64,000 nucleotides of DNA from Flavobacterium caseinilyticum. GTDB taxonomy: Bacteria; Bacteroidota; Bacteroidia; Flavobacteriales; Flavobacteriaceae. This document shows, one piece after another, positions 9,704 to 18,201 of the stretch. The position numbers were made by a program, and so were the translations under genes. Below the pieces are notes generated by a model. The model made no database searches, was not told the DNA's origin, and was given only the letters and a program-made list of their open reading frames with translations. Where the stretch lies: positions 620,001 through 684,000 of the forward strand of contig NZ_SMFM01000001.1 of assembly GCF_004349085.1 (NCBI RefSeq), read 5' to 3'. Positions within the stretch are counted from its first letter, which is position 1. The number at the start of each line of letters is the position of its first letter.

Positions 9704-10249
9704 ATGAAAAGCGTATATAAAATAACACTTTTATTTGGTATAACTATTTTAGTTTCATCATGCCATAATAATGCGGCACCAAACTATCAGTATTTTCCAA
9801 ATATGTACGAATCAGTAGGGTACGAAACTTATGCTGAATCGAATGCATTCAAAAATGGTAAAGAGGGGCAACTTCCTGCTGAAGGAAGCTTAGATAGAGG
9901 TACTGAGCCGTATGAATACGAAAATTCTACTGCAGGGTATGAATCGGCTAAAGCCAATTTGAAGTCCCCATTAGATTCGATAGGCAAGGACCTTGAAAAA
10001 GGAAAAGAACTTTTTGAAATTTATTGTGCTACTTGTCATGGTAATACTGGTAACGGTAAAGGTAAACTTGTAGAAAGAGAAAAATTTTTGGGTGTTCCTA
10101 GTTACAAAGACAGAGTCATTACTGAAGGAAGTATTTTTCACATTGTAACGTATGGTATAAACTCAATGGGATCGCATGCTAATCAATTGAGTGCCCAAGA
10201 ACGTTGGATTGTCGCCGATTACGTTCTGAAATTAAAAAGTGAATTATAA
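9704..10249 (+). CDS. actE: Alternative complex III subunit ActE, monoheme lipoprotein cytochrome c
   Basis: ActE is the monoheme cytochrome subunit that lies close to the electron exit of alternative complex III. The 181-residue product has a lipoprotein signal ending at Cys20 (LVSSC), a 75-residue Tyr/Glu-rich linker containing YFPNMYESVGYETY, and a class I cytochrome c domain with CATCH at 108-112. A Met in GINSMGSH is the likely second axial ligand. The following gene can be read from a TTG directly abutting the stop, though its better start is 27 nt further on. Confidence 0.92.
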   Translation: MKSVYKITLLFGITILVSSCHNNAAPNYQYFPNMYESVGYETYAESNAFKNGKEGQLPAEGSLDRGTEPYEYENSTAGYESAKANLKSPLDSIGKDLEKGKELFEIYCATCHGNTGNGKGKLVEREKFLGVPSYKDRVITEGSIFHIVTYGINSMGSHANQLSAQERWIVADYVLKLKSEL

Positions 10250-10276
10250 TTGTTGAACAAACTGATCGTAATAGAT

Positions 10277-11758
10277 ATGTATACATTTTCAAGTAAATTA
10301 AAAACTCTTTCTTTCATCTTAATGGCCGTAGGTATATTAGGAATTGGATATGGTTTTTTAACTGCACCAAAAGATATTCAAGACGTTGAAAAACTTCTTG
10401 CTGCCGAAAGTCACGGTGGACATGGCGAAGCAAAACATGAAGCGACCGTTGCTTCTGAAAAACCTTCGCATGAACCGTCTGCTAATCATAGCGAGGCTAA
10501 TGAAGTCAAACAAATAGACGAAACTACAGCAGTAGTTATCCCAACTTCTGATTCAACAAAAGTTGATACCACAGTGGTTGTTGAAGAAGCGCAAGTTGTG
10601 CCAGTGGTAAAAAAAGAAGGTGCTCATGAACTTAGCGCCGAAGAGGAGCATAATGAGCATTTGAATCATGTTTTACACCAGCTTCAAAACAAACCGTGGT
10701 CGGCTTTATATGTTGCTTGTATCTTCTTTATGCTAGTTTCATTGGGTGTGTTAGTGTTTTATGCTATCCAACAAGTGGCACAGGCGGGATGGTCTCCTGT
10801 TTTATTCAGAGTTATGCAAGGTATAACGGCTTATTTACCTGTTGGTTCTGTTATCTTTTTTGTTATTTTAATATTATCCGGATTACATTTTAATCACCTT
10901 TTTATTTGGTTAGATCCGGAAGTTGTAGCTAATGATAAATTAATCGCTAATAAAGCTGGTTACCTTAATTTTCCTTTTTGGATCATTAGAGCTGCTATAT
11001 TTTTGACTGGTTGGAGTCTATATCAGTATTATTCGAGAAAAAACTGTTTGGCTCAAGATGAAGCAAATGATAATCTTTATTACAAAAAGAACTTTAAGCT
11101 TTCAGCAATGTTCCTTGTGTTTTTTATTGTGACTGAGTCTATAATGTCTTGGGACTGGATTATGTCTATTGATCCACACTGGTTTAGTACTTTGTTTGGA
11201 TGGTATGTTTTTGCAAGTTTCTTTGTAAGTGCTATCACTACTATTGCTTTAGTTACTTTGTATTTAAAGTCAAAAGGGGCGTTAGAACATGTTAATACAA
11301 GTCATATTCATGATTTAGCTAAATTTATGTTTGGTTTTAGTATATTTTGGACCTATTTATGGTTCTCACAATACATGTTGATATGGTATGCTAATATTCC
11401 AGAGGAAGTTACTTATTACATTACAAGAATCGAATTATATAACCTTCCATTTTTTGGAGCTGTAGTGATGAATTTTGTCTTTCCATTATTGATATTAATT
11501 AATACAGATTTCAAAAGAATTAGCTGGGTATTAGTTATGGCTGGAGTTGTGATACTTGGCGGACATTATATTGATTTCTTTAATATGATTATGCCGGGAA
11601 CTGTAGGTGACAGATGGTTTATTGGAATTTCAGAAATAGCTTCTGTTCTTTTCTTCCTTGGATTATTTATTTTCGTTGTTTTCAATGCAATGACTAAAGT
11701 TCCTTTATTGGCAAAAAGAAATCCTTTCATCGAAGAAAGTAAACATTTTCATTATTAA
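10277..11758 (+). CDS. actF: Alternative complex III subunit ActF, second NrfD-like membrane protein
   Basis: ActF is the second quinone-site-type membrane subunit of alternative complex III, related to ActC. Reading from the ATG at 10277 gives 493 residues (MYTFSSKLKTLSF); a TTG at 10250 would add nine residues. The first helix (about 10-30) is followed by an unusually long charged insert of about 95 residues rich in His, Glu, Ala and Val, then by the main membrane domain of roughly nine helices starting near PWSALYVACIFFMLVSLGV. The motif SWDWIMSIDPHWFSTLFGWY is characteristic of this subunit. The insert is low-complexity and may vary between species. Confidence 0.9.
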   Translation: MYTFSSKLKTLSFILMAVGILGIGYGFLTAPKDIQDVEKLLAAESHGGHGEAKHEATVASEKPSHEPSANHSEANEVKQIDETTAVVIPTSDSTKVDTTVVVEEAQVVPVVKKEGAHELSAEEEHNEHLNHVLHQLQNKPWSALYVACIFFMLVSLGVLVFYAIQQVAQAGWSPVLFRVMQGITAYLPVGSVIFFVILILSGLHFNHLFIWLDPEVVANDKLIANKAGYLNFPFWIIRAAIFLTGWSLYQYYSRKNCLAQDEANDNLYYKKNFKLSAMFLVFFIVTESIMSWDWIMSIDPHWFSTLFGWYVFASFFVSAITTIALVTLYLKSKGALEHVNTSHIHDLAKFMFGFSIFWTYLWFSQYMLIWYANIPEEVTYYITRIELYNLPFFGAVVMNFVFPLLILINTDFKRISWVLVMAGVVILGGHYIDFFNMIMPGTVGDRWFIGISEIASVLFFLGLFIFVVFNAMTKVPLLAKRNPFIEESKHFHY

Positions 11759-11777
11759 TATTTAAAGAAAAAAACAG

Positions 11778-12935
11778 ATGACAAGTTTGTTGGTAATTAT
11801 AGTTTTAGTTTTATTAGCTGTTGCTTTATGGCAATTGACTAAAATATTCGACCTGACGCAAGTCGGATCCAATTCAGATAGTTCAGAAATAGCTACGGAT
11901 GATGACAATAACGTGCAAGGTTATTTGATGTTTGGGTTTTTAGCTTTTATTTATATTTTCTCAATTTACGGATTGTTTAAATGGGGTCCTCTTGTTCTTC
12001 ATACACCAGCTTCGGCTCATGGAGCAGAAGTGGATAATTTGATGAACATAACGTGGGCACTTATTTTTATAGTGCAGGCGGTTACACAAGTATTATTGCA
12101 CTATTTTGCTTTCAAATACAGAGGTAAGAAAGATCAGAAAGCGCTTTATTTTGCCGATAATAATAAATTAGAAGCTATTTGGAGTGTTATACCAGCGGTT
12201 GTATTAGCTGGTTTGATTCTATATGGTCTTTATGCGTGGACAAATATCATGTTTATCGACGAGGATGAAGATACTGTAGTTATCGAATTATATGCACAGC
12301 AATTTAATTGGAAAGCTAGGTATTCTGGTGAAGATAATGTTCTAGGTAAAGCGAATGTTCGATATATTGAAGGTGCTAACGCAGTTGGTGTTGATTTATC
12401 CGATCCATATGCTCAGGATGATATTGTTGTCACAGAGTTACACATTCCAAAAGGTAAAAAGATACATTTCAAAATGCGCTCTCAGGATGTATTGCACTCT
12501 GCGTACATGCCGCACTTTAGAGCTCAAATGAACTGTGTTCCAGGGATGGTTACTGAATTTGCTTTCGAGCCAGTCTACACCACTGCAGAATATAGAGAGT
12601 TGCCATTTATGGTAGAAAAAGTAGCTAATATAAATGCACTGAGAGCTAAAAAAAGTGTAGCGTTAGTAGCTAAGGGTGAATCGGCTTTAGACCCTTACAC
12701 ATTTGATTATTTATTGCTTTGTAATAAAATATGTGGTGCTTCTCATTACAATATGCAAATGAAAATAATAGTTGATACACCAGAAGATTATAAAGCTTGG
12801 TTAAAAGATAAAGCTACTATTGTAAATGAAGTAAAAGCTTCATTGGCTGAGCCGGCACCTGTTAATGGGGCGATGGGTAAAGATTCTACAAAAACAAAAG
12901 ATACCTCAGCAGTTGCTGCAGTTGTAATGAAATAA
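11778..12935 (+). CDS. coxB: Cytochrome c oxidase subunit II
   Basis: Subunit II receives electrons at its CuA centre and passes them to heme a of subunit I. This 385-residue version has four hydrophobic segments rather than the usual two: about 1-22, 50-75, 90-115 and 135-160. The C-terminal cupredoxin domain keeps the CuA ligands: His in VLHSAYMPH and the CNKICGASHYNM motif supplying two Cys, His and Met. QQFNWKARY is the family Trp region for electron entry. No heme c domain is fused to it, which fits direct transfer from alternative complex III. The last 30 residues are a low-complexity Ala/Lys/Thr tail. It is cotranscribed with act genes and coxA. Confidence 0.95.
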   Translation: MTSLLVIIVLVLLAVALWQLTKIFDLTQVGSNSDSSEIATDDDNNVQGYLMFGFLAFIYIFSIYGLFKWGPLVLHTPASAHGAEVDNLMNITWALIFIVQAVTQVLLHYFAFKYRGKKDQKALYFADNNKLEAIWSVIPAVVLAGLILYGLYAWTNIMFIDEDEDTVVIELYAQQFNWKARYSGEDNVLGKANVRYIEGANAVGVDLSDPYAQDDIVVTELHIPKGKKIHFKMRSQDVLHSAYMPHFRAQMNCVPGMVTEFAFEPVYTTAEYRELPFMVEKVANINALRAKKSVALVAKGESALDPYTFDYLLLCNKICGASHYNMQMKIIVDTPEDYKAWLKDKATIVNEVKASLAEPAPVNGAMGKDSTKTKDTSAVAAVVMK

Positions 12936-12962
12936 TTAATTAGGAAATTTAAAGAAATATAT

Positions 12963-14759
12963 ATGTCAGCAGAAGGTCACGATCACGCAATAGATCACGA
13001 ACACGAACACCACCATAAAGACACTTTTATTACTAAATATATTTTTAGTATTGATCATAAAATGATTGCCAAACAATATCTTATTACTGGTATTTTTATG
13101 GGGATTATTGGAGTTGGAATGTCTTTGCTTTTTAGAATGCAATTGGCATGGCCAGAAGAGTCTTTTAGAATTTTCAACATATTACTTGGTGATAAATTTG
13201 CTCCTAATGGCGTAATGGCAAATGATATTTATCTGGCATTGGTTACCATACATGGAACTATAATGGTATTTTTTGTATTAACAGCAGCGCTAAGTGGTAC
13301 CTTTAGTAATTTGCTTATACCGCTTCAGATTGGTGCTAGAGATATGGCATCCGGTTTTATGAATATGGTTTCTTATTGGCTATTCTTCTTGTCCAGTGTT
13401 ATCATGATCGGTTCACTTTTTGTTGAAGCTGGACCAGCTTCCTCAGGTTGGACAATTTATCCTCCTTTGAGTGCTTTACCACAAGCTATTCCTGGTTCTG
13501 GTATGGGTATGACATTATGGTTAGTTTCTATGGCTATTTTTATTGCATCTTCTTTAATGGGGTCTTTAAATTATGTAGTTACGGTAATTAACTTAAGAAC
13601 TAAAGGAATGTCTATGACAAGACTACCGTTGACAATTTGGGCTTTCTTTGTAACGGCTATTATTGGTATCGTTTCTTTCCCGGTTCTTTTATCTGCAGCA
13701 TTGCTGTTGATTTTTGATAGAAGTTTTGGAACATCATTCTTCTTGTCTGATATATACATTGCCGGTGAAGTTTTACATTACCAAGGAGGTTCACCAGTAT
13801 TGTTCGAGCACTTATTTTGGTTCTTAGGTCACCCTGAGGTTTATATAGTTTTACTTCCTGCTTTAGGAATTACTTCTGAAGTTATTGCAACAAATTCTCG
13901 TAAACCAATTTTTGGTTACAGAGCGATGATTATGTCTATTATTGCAATTGCATTCTTATCAACTATTGTTTGGGGTCACCACATGTTTATCTCGGGTATG
14001 AATCCATTTTTAGGATCCGTATTTACCTTTACAACATTACTGATTGCTATTCCTTCTGCCGTTAAAGCGTTTAATTACATTACAACATTATGGAAAGGTA
14101 ACTTGCAATTGAATCCTGCTATGTTGTTTTCAATTGGTTTAGTTTCAACGTTTATCACAGGTGGTTTAACAGGAATTATACTGGGAGACAGTACACTTGA
14201 TATCAATGTGCACGATACTTATTTTGTAGTTGCTCACTTTCACCTTGTAATGGGTATTTCTGCTCTTTACGGTATGTTTGCTGGAATCTATCACTGGTTT
14301 CCAAGAATGTTCGGAAGAATGTTAAACAAAAATCTTGGATATGTACACTTTTGGGTAACCGCTATCTGTGCTTATGGAGTTTTCTTCCCAATGCACTTTA
14401 TTGGATTAGCTGGTTTACCAAGACGTTATTATACAAACACAAACTTCCCGTTATTTGATGATTTGCAAAACGTAAACGTTTTGATTACAACATTTGCATT
14501 AATTGGTGGGGCATTTCAATTGGTTTTCTTATATAACTTTTTCGTTAGTATTTTCTACGGTAAAAAATCTGTAATGAATCCATGGAAATCGAATACACTT
14601 GAGTGGACTGCTCCTGTGGAACACATACACGGTAACTGGCCAGGTGAAATTCCTGAGGTGTATCGTTGGCCTTATGACTACAGTAATCCAGCTCATGATG
14701 TGGATTTTGTACCTCAAAACGTTCCAATGAAAGAAGGTGAAGAAGTTTTACACCATTAA
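12963..14759 (+). CDS. coxA: Cytochrome c oxidase subunit I
   Basis: This is the catalytic subunit of a heme-copper oxidase with twelve or so membrane helices in 598 residues. The heme a ligand His is in VTIHGTI (near 96), GHPEVY (near 289) contributes the CuB His and the cross-linked Tyr, HH in GHHMF (near 338) are the other CuB ligands, and HDTYFVVAHFHLVMG (near 417) carries the two heme ligands. The Tyr in GHPEVY and the subunit architecture point to an A-type (aa3) oxidase. The N-terminus is a His-rich stretch (HDHAIDHEHEHHH) that could bind metal. A strong terminator follows at 14772, closing the operon. Confidence 0.96.
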   Translation: MSAEGHDHAIDHEHEHHHKDTFITKYIFSIDHKMIAKQYLITGIFMGIIGVGMSLLFRMQLAWPEESFRIFNILLGDKFAPNGVMANDIYLALVTIHGTIMVFFVLTAALSGTFSNLLIPLQIGARDMASGFMNMVSYWLFFLSSVIMIGSLFVEAGPASSGWTIYPPLSALPQAIPGSGMGMTLWLVSMAIFIASSLMGSLNYVVTVINLRTKGMSMTRLPLTIWAFFVTAIIGIVSFPVLLSAALLLIFDRSFGTSFFLSDIYIAGEVLHYQGGSPVLFEHLFWFLGHPEVYIVLLPALGITSEVIATNSRKPIFGYRAMIMSIIAIAFLSTIVWGHHMFISGMNPFLGSVFTFTTLLIAIPSAVKAFNYITTLWKGNLQLNPAMLFSIGLVSTFITGGLTGIILGDSTLDINVHDTYFVVAHFHLVMGISALYGMFAGIYHWFPRMFGRMLNKNLGYVHFWVTAICAYGVFFPMHFIGLAGLPRRYYTNTNFPLFDDLQNVNVLITTFALIGGAFQLVFLYNFFVSIFYGKKSVMNPWKSNTLEWTAPVEHIHGNWPGEIPEVYRWPYDYSNPAHDVDFVPQNVPMKEGEEVLHH

Positions 14760-14771
14760 AAATATAATGAT

Positions 14772-14800
14772 AAGCCTCTGCGAAAGTAGAGGCTTTTTTT
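14772..14800 (+). terminator. Terminator of the act-cox operon
   Basis: An 8-bp stem (AAGCCTCT against AGAGGCTT) with an 8-nt loop is followed by a T run, 12 nt after the coxA stop codon. Confidence 0.9.
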
Positions 14801-14903
14801 GTGCTCTTTATTTCTGTTTACCAAAGTGCTACCGATACTTATAGCAGTTTTTTAATTTTTTCAGCATTTAAAATTTAAAATTTAAAATTCGAAATTGCTT
14901 TGC

Positions 14904-14911
14904 TATCTTTG
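14904..14911 (+). promoter_or_regulatory. Promoter -7 element of ruvB
   Basis: TATCTTTG matches TAnnTTTG and ends only 4 nt before the ruvB ATG, which suggests a leaderless or near-leaderless mRNA. A good TTG at -33 is not visible; the region upstream is a short ATTTAAA-type repeat (about 14866-14888). Confidence 0.55.
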
Positions 14912-14915
14912 TTAG

Positions 14916-15938
14916 ATGAATGAAAATTTAGATCCAACATCAAACGGTTACAATTCGGAAGAACTTGATCTTGAAAAAAAATTAAGGCCACTTTCTTTTG
15001 ATGATTTTGCAGGACAAGAGCAAATTTTAGAAAACCTTAAAGTTTTTGTTCAAGCGGCAAATCAACGAAATGAAGCGCTTGATCATACCCTGTTTCACGG
15101 GCCTCCCGGTTTAGGAAAAACAACATTAGCCAATATTCTTGCTAATGAATTACAAGTTGGTATCAAAATTACCTCTGGTCCAGTTTTAGACAAACCTGGC
15201 GATTTAGCTGGTTTATTGACGAATCTAGAAGAAAGGGACGTTCTATTTATTGATGAAATTCATCGTTTGAGTCCGATCGTAGAAGAATATTTGTATTCAG
15301 CAATGGAGGATTTTAAAATTGATATCATGATTGAATCAGGACCAAATGCACGAACAGTTCAAATTAATCTAAATCCATTCACTTTAATTGGAGCTACGAC
15401 ACGTTCGGGTTTATTGACCGCTCCTATGAGAGCTCGTTTTGGAATTTCCTCCCGTTTACAATATTACACCACAGAGTTACTAACCACAATCGTGGAAAGA
15501 AGTGCTACCATTTTTAAAATGCCAATATCCATGGAAGCAGCCATAGAAATTGCAGGCCGAAGCAGGGGAACTCCTCGTATTGCTAACGCATTATTGCGTC
15601 GGGTACGTGATTTTGCTCAAATAAAAGGAAATGGTACAATTGACATTGAGATTGCTCGTTATGCTTTAAAAGCCCTTAACGTTGACGCTCATGGTCTGGA
15701 TGAGATGGATAATAAAATTTTAACGACAATTATCGATAAATTCAAGGGCGGACCCGTTGGATTGACAACTTTGGCTACAGCCGTTTCCGAAAGCAGCGAG
15801 ACAATCGAGGAAGTCTATGAACCGTTTTTAATTCAGGAAGGATTTATCATGAGAACTCCTCGTGGTAGGGAAGTCACCGATAAAGCATACAAGCACTTGG
15901 GCAAATTAAATACAAATATTCAAGGCGGTTTATTCTAA
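14916..15938 (+). CDS. ruvB: Holliday junction branch migration helicase RuvB
   Basis: RuvB is the AAA+ motor that, with RuvA, drives Holliday junction branch migration in recombinational repair. The 340 residues show the Walker [10 protein letters not shown] (about 65-73), Walker B LFIDEIHR, the sensor region [18 protein letters not shown] with its arginine finger, and the C-terminal winged helix ending [15 protein letters not shown]. The length is normal for the family. It stands alone after the oxidase operon, with ruvA 11.5 kb downstream, as is usual in Flavobacterium. The promoter element is almost touching the start codon. Confidence 0.97.
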   Translation: MNENLDPTSNGYNSEELDLEKKLRPLSFDDFAGQEQILENLKVFVQAANQRNEALDHTLFHGPPGLGKTTLANILANELQVGIKITSGPVLDKPGDLAGLLTNLEERDVLFIDEIHRLSPIVEEYLYSAMEDFKIDIMIESGPNARTVQINLNPFTLIGATTRSGLLTAPMRARFGISSRLQYYTTELLTTIVERSATIFKMPISMEAAIEIAGRSRGTPRIANALLRRVRDFAQIKGNGTIDIEIARYALKALNVDAHGLDEMDNKILTTIIDKFKGGPVGLTTLATAVSESSETIEEVYEPFLIQEGFIMRTPRGREVTDKAYKHLGKLNTNIQGGLF

Positions 15939-15943
15939 TTTTT

Positions 15944-16045
15944 AGGAGCTGTTTCCTGCTATCCGCTGTATTCCCCATTAATAAAAACTACTGCAAAAAA
16001 GCCTTGTTTTTCTAAATAGGGAGATGCCGCTTCTATCAGGGCTAA
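15944..16045. repeat. Flavobacterial intergenic repeat element or structured RNA candidate
   Basis: The stretch opens with GGAGCTGTTTCCTGCTATCC and closes with CCGCTTCTATCAGGGCTAAC. From memory of Flavobacterium genomes, this paired pattern, with a variable hairpin between, recurs in many intergenic regions. The outer parts can pair at CCTG with CAGG and AGC with GCT. It may be a mobile repeat or one of the structured RNAs described in Bacteroidetes (Flavo-1 would be a candidate to test). It occurs once in this window. Confidence 0.5.
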
Positions 16046-16138
16046 CGTATTCCGTTTATTAACATCAATTTCTTAATTATCAACCTTAAGTCTTCATACA
16101 CGCAATTTATCAAAACCGAAGCAAAACGTCTCGGCTTC

Positions 16139-16999
16139 ATGTCTTGTGGAATATCCAAAGCTGGTTTTTTGGAACAAGAAGCGCCTCGTTTAGAGAATTG
16201 GTTAAACAAAAATAGAAACGGTCAAATGTCCTATATGGAAAACCATTTTGACAAGCGTTTAAATCCAACTTTACTAGTCGATGATTCTAAAAGTGTTGTC
16301 TCACTGTTGCTAAATTATTATCCTGAAGAACTGCAAATCTCGGACTCGTATAAAATTTCAAAATATGCGTACGGGCAGGATTATCATTTTGTAATCAAGG
16401 AAAAACTCAAAGAATTTTTATTCTCCATTCAATCAACAATTGGAGAAGTTTCCGGACGTGCCTTTGTAGATTCGGCGCCAGTACTTGATAAAGCTTGGGC
16501 TGCCAAAAGCGGTTTAGGCTGGATAGGCAAAAACAGTAATTTATTGACCCAAAAAGTAGGTTCTTTTTACTTTATTGCGGAACTCATTATTGATTTAGAT
16601 TTAGACTACGATAATCCCACAACGGATCATTGTGGCACTTGCACCGCTTGCATAGACGCCTGTCCTACTGAGGCAATAGTTGCACCTTATGTGGTCGATG
16701 GCAGCAAATGTATTTCCTATTTCACCATTGAATTAAAAGAAAATATTCCTCAGGAAGTGAAAGGCAAGTTTGATGATTGGGCTTTTGGATGTGATGTTTG
16801 TCAGGATGTTTGTCCTTGGAACAAATTTTCCAAACCCCATAATGAACCCCTTTTTAACCCAAATCCAGAATTACTTTCGATGTCAAAAAAGGATTGGATT
16901 GAAATAACTGAAGAAACATTTAGAGCCGTTTTTAAAAATTCGCCATTAAAGAGAGCAAAGTTTCAAGGGATAAAAAGAAATATTGATTTTCTGGAATAG
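16139..16999 (+). CDS. queG: Epoxyqueuosine reductase QueG, start uncertain
   Basis: QueG reduces epoxyqueuosine to queuosine, the last step in modifying the tRNA wobble base, using cobalamin and two 4Fe-4S clusters. The clusters are visible as [12 protein letters not shown] and [10 protein letters not shown] in the C-terminal half; [26 protein letters not shown] is the family signature. From the first ATG (16139) the product is 286 residues, about 20 short of the family. The same frame is open upstream to 16046 and encodes [13 protein letters not shown] immediately before the ATG, which looks like the missing N-terminus, but it contains no ATG, GTG or TTG; ATT codons at 16076 and 16079 are the only near-cognate choices I see. 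Confidence 0.85.
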   Translation: MSCGISKAGFLEQEAPRLENWLNKNRNGQMSYMENHFDKRLNPTLLVDDSKSVVSLLLNYYPEELQISDSYKISKYAYGQDYHFVIKEKLKEFLFSIQSTIGEVSGRAFVDSAPVLDKAWAAKSGLGWIGKNSNLLTQKVGSFYFIAELIIDLDLDYDNPTTDHCGTCTACIDACPTEAIVAPYVVDGSKCISYFTIELKENIPQEVKGKFDDWAFGCDVCQDVCPWNKFSKPHNEPLFNPNPELLSMSKKDWIEITEETFRAVFKNSPLKRAKFQGIKRNIDFLE

Positions 17000-17010
17000 G
17001 ACTTTAAATG

Positions 17011-18042
17011 CTAACTATTTACTCTAATAGAAGATTCTCTGATAATAACATGGGTATCTAACTCCACTGTTCTAGGAGTAAAGGGAATTCCTTCTCTATG
17101 GCAATTCATTTCTTCCAGTAATAAATTGAAAGATTCAACCCCCATAGCATGACTCGGTTGATCAACTGTACTTAGTTTTGGTGTAATTACTTGAGACATA
17201 AACCAATTACTAAAGCCAATCACGGAAACTTGTTCTGGAATTTTAATTCCTGCGTCATTAAAATAGGAAAGCACTCCTACGGCAACGAGGTCTGTAATAG
17301 CAAATATCCCGTCAATATCGCTGTGTTCTTTAATAATTTGTTCAGCGAAAGCTCTTCCTTCTTCAAAAGTTACGTGTTCACAAGTATAAACCAATTTCGC
17401 ATCAAAAGGGATATTATTTTTTTCTAATGCTTTTTTGTATCCAATGAATCTGTCAATTGAATTTTGAGGATTCAATGGGCCTCGAATATGTGCTATTTTT
17501 TTGCATCCGTTATCAATCAAATGTTGCACCGCATTAAAAGCAGCTTTTTGATCATTAATAATTACTTTTGAGCATTTTGAAAGCTTGGCAATTTTGTCAA
17601 ACATTACAAAAGGAATTTTCCGATTGATTATTTCTTTTATGTGGTCATCATTATTAGACTCATTCGATAAAGACATTATAATACCGTCTACTCTTTTGTT
17701 AATCAGTAATTCGACTTGTTTTTTTTCTAAAGCAAGAGTTTCGTTGGATTGTAATATGATCACTAAATAACCGTTTTTTTCAGCCTCATCAACAATTCCA
17801 TTTATTACGTTTGAAAAGAAGTGATGAACAATTTCCGGAATAATTAAACCAATAGTTTTGGATTCTTTAGTTCTTAGATTAACAGCAAAAGAGTTAGGGC
17901 TGTAGTTGAGTTTTTTAGCTAATGAAATAACAGCATCTTTAGTTTTTAAACTGACATCAGGATAATTTTTTAGCGCTTTCGATACAGTAGTAATTGATAT
18001 GCCCAATTTTTCTGCAATTTCCTTGAGAGTAGCTTCTTTCAT
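17011..18042 (-). CDS. LacI-family regulator of the sugar locus
   Basis: This 343-residue LacI/GalR regulator has an N-terminal helix-turn-helix (TLKEIAEKLGISITTVSKAL, about 4-23) with hinge helix near SPNSFAVNLRT, then a periplasmic-binding-protein-like effector domain (about 60-340) with motifs such as KTIGLIIPEI and DGIFAITDLVAVG. It is divergent from the TonB-dependent receptor, and two perfect LacI-type palindromes lie in the 159-nt gap between them. It is therefore likely to control the receptor, permease, hydrolase and fructokinase genes, and itself. The inducer is probably a sugar from the locus, sucrose or a breakdown product, but this is inferred from neighbours. Confidence 0.92.
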   Translation of the reverse strand: MKEATLKEIAEKLGISITTVSKALKNYPDVSLKTKDAVISLAKKLNYSPNSFAVNLRTKESKTIGLIIPEIVHHFFSNVINGIVDEAEKNGYLVIILQSNETLALEKKQVELLINKRVDGIIMSLSNESNNDDHIKEIINRKIPFVMFDKIAKLSKCSKVIINDQKAAFNAVQHLIDNGCKKIAHIRGPLNPQNSIDRFIGYKKALEKNNIPFDAKLVYTCEHVTFEEGRAFAEQIIKEHSDIDGIFAITDLVAVGVLSYFNDAGIKIPEQVSVIGFSNWFMSQVITPKLSTVDQPSHAMGVESFNLLLEEMNCHREGIPFTPRTVELDTHVIIRESSIRVNS

Positions 18043-18046
18043 TAGA

Positions 18047-18076
18047 CAAATATGATAAAATAATTTTTCAAATCAA
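18047..18076 (-). promoter_or_regulatory. Probable promoter of the LacI-type regulator
   Basis: On the minus strand TTG (18076-18074) is followed after 19 nt by CATATTTG (18054-18047), one mismatch from TAnnTTTG. The last base is 4 nt from the ATG at 18042. The proximal operator begins just upstream of the -33 position, so autoregulation is likely. Confidence 0.5.
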
Positions 18077-18077
18077 A

Positions 18078-18093
18078 TCGAAAACGTTTTCGG
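18078..18093. promoter_or_regulatory. LacI-type operator 1
   Basis: TCGAAAACGTTTTCGG is a 14-bp perfect palindrome (18079-18092) with the central CG typical of LacI/GalR operators. It is spaced 20 bp centre to centre from operator 2, about two helical turns, which suits cooperative binding on one DNA face. Confidence 0.88.
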
Positions 18094-18097
18094 TACT

Positions 18098-18113
18098 TCG
18101 AAAACGTTTTCGA
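18098..18113. promoter_or_regulatory. LacI-type operator 2
   Basis: TCGAAAACGTTTTCGA is a perfect 16-bp palindrome with central CG, the second of the pair between the divergent regulator and receptor genes. It lies about 35 bp upstream of the likely -7 element of the receptor gene. Confidence 0.88.
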
Positions 18114-18147
18114 TTATATAATTCGTTTTTAATTTCCTTAATAAATA

Positions 18148-18155
18148 TACATTTG
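18148..18155 (+). promoter_or_regulatory. Probable promoter -7 element of the TonB-dependent receptor gene
   Basis: TACATTTG matches TAnnTTTG and would give a leader of about 40 nt. There is no TTG at the expected -33 position, which would fit a promoter that needs an activator. Confidence 0.5.
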
Positions 18156-18201
18156 ATAAAAAAAATAAACAAATTTTACAAACAAAATTATTTAAATAAC
18201 T

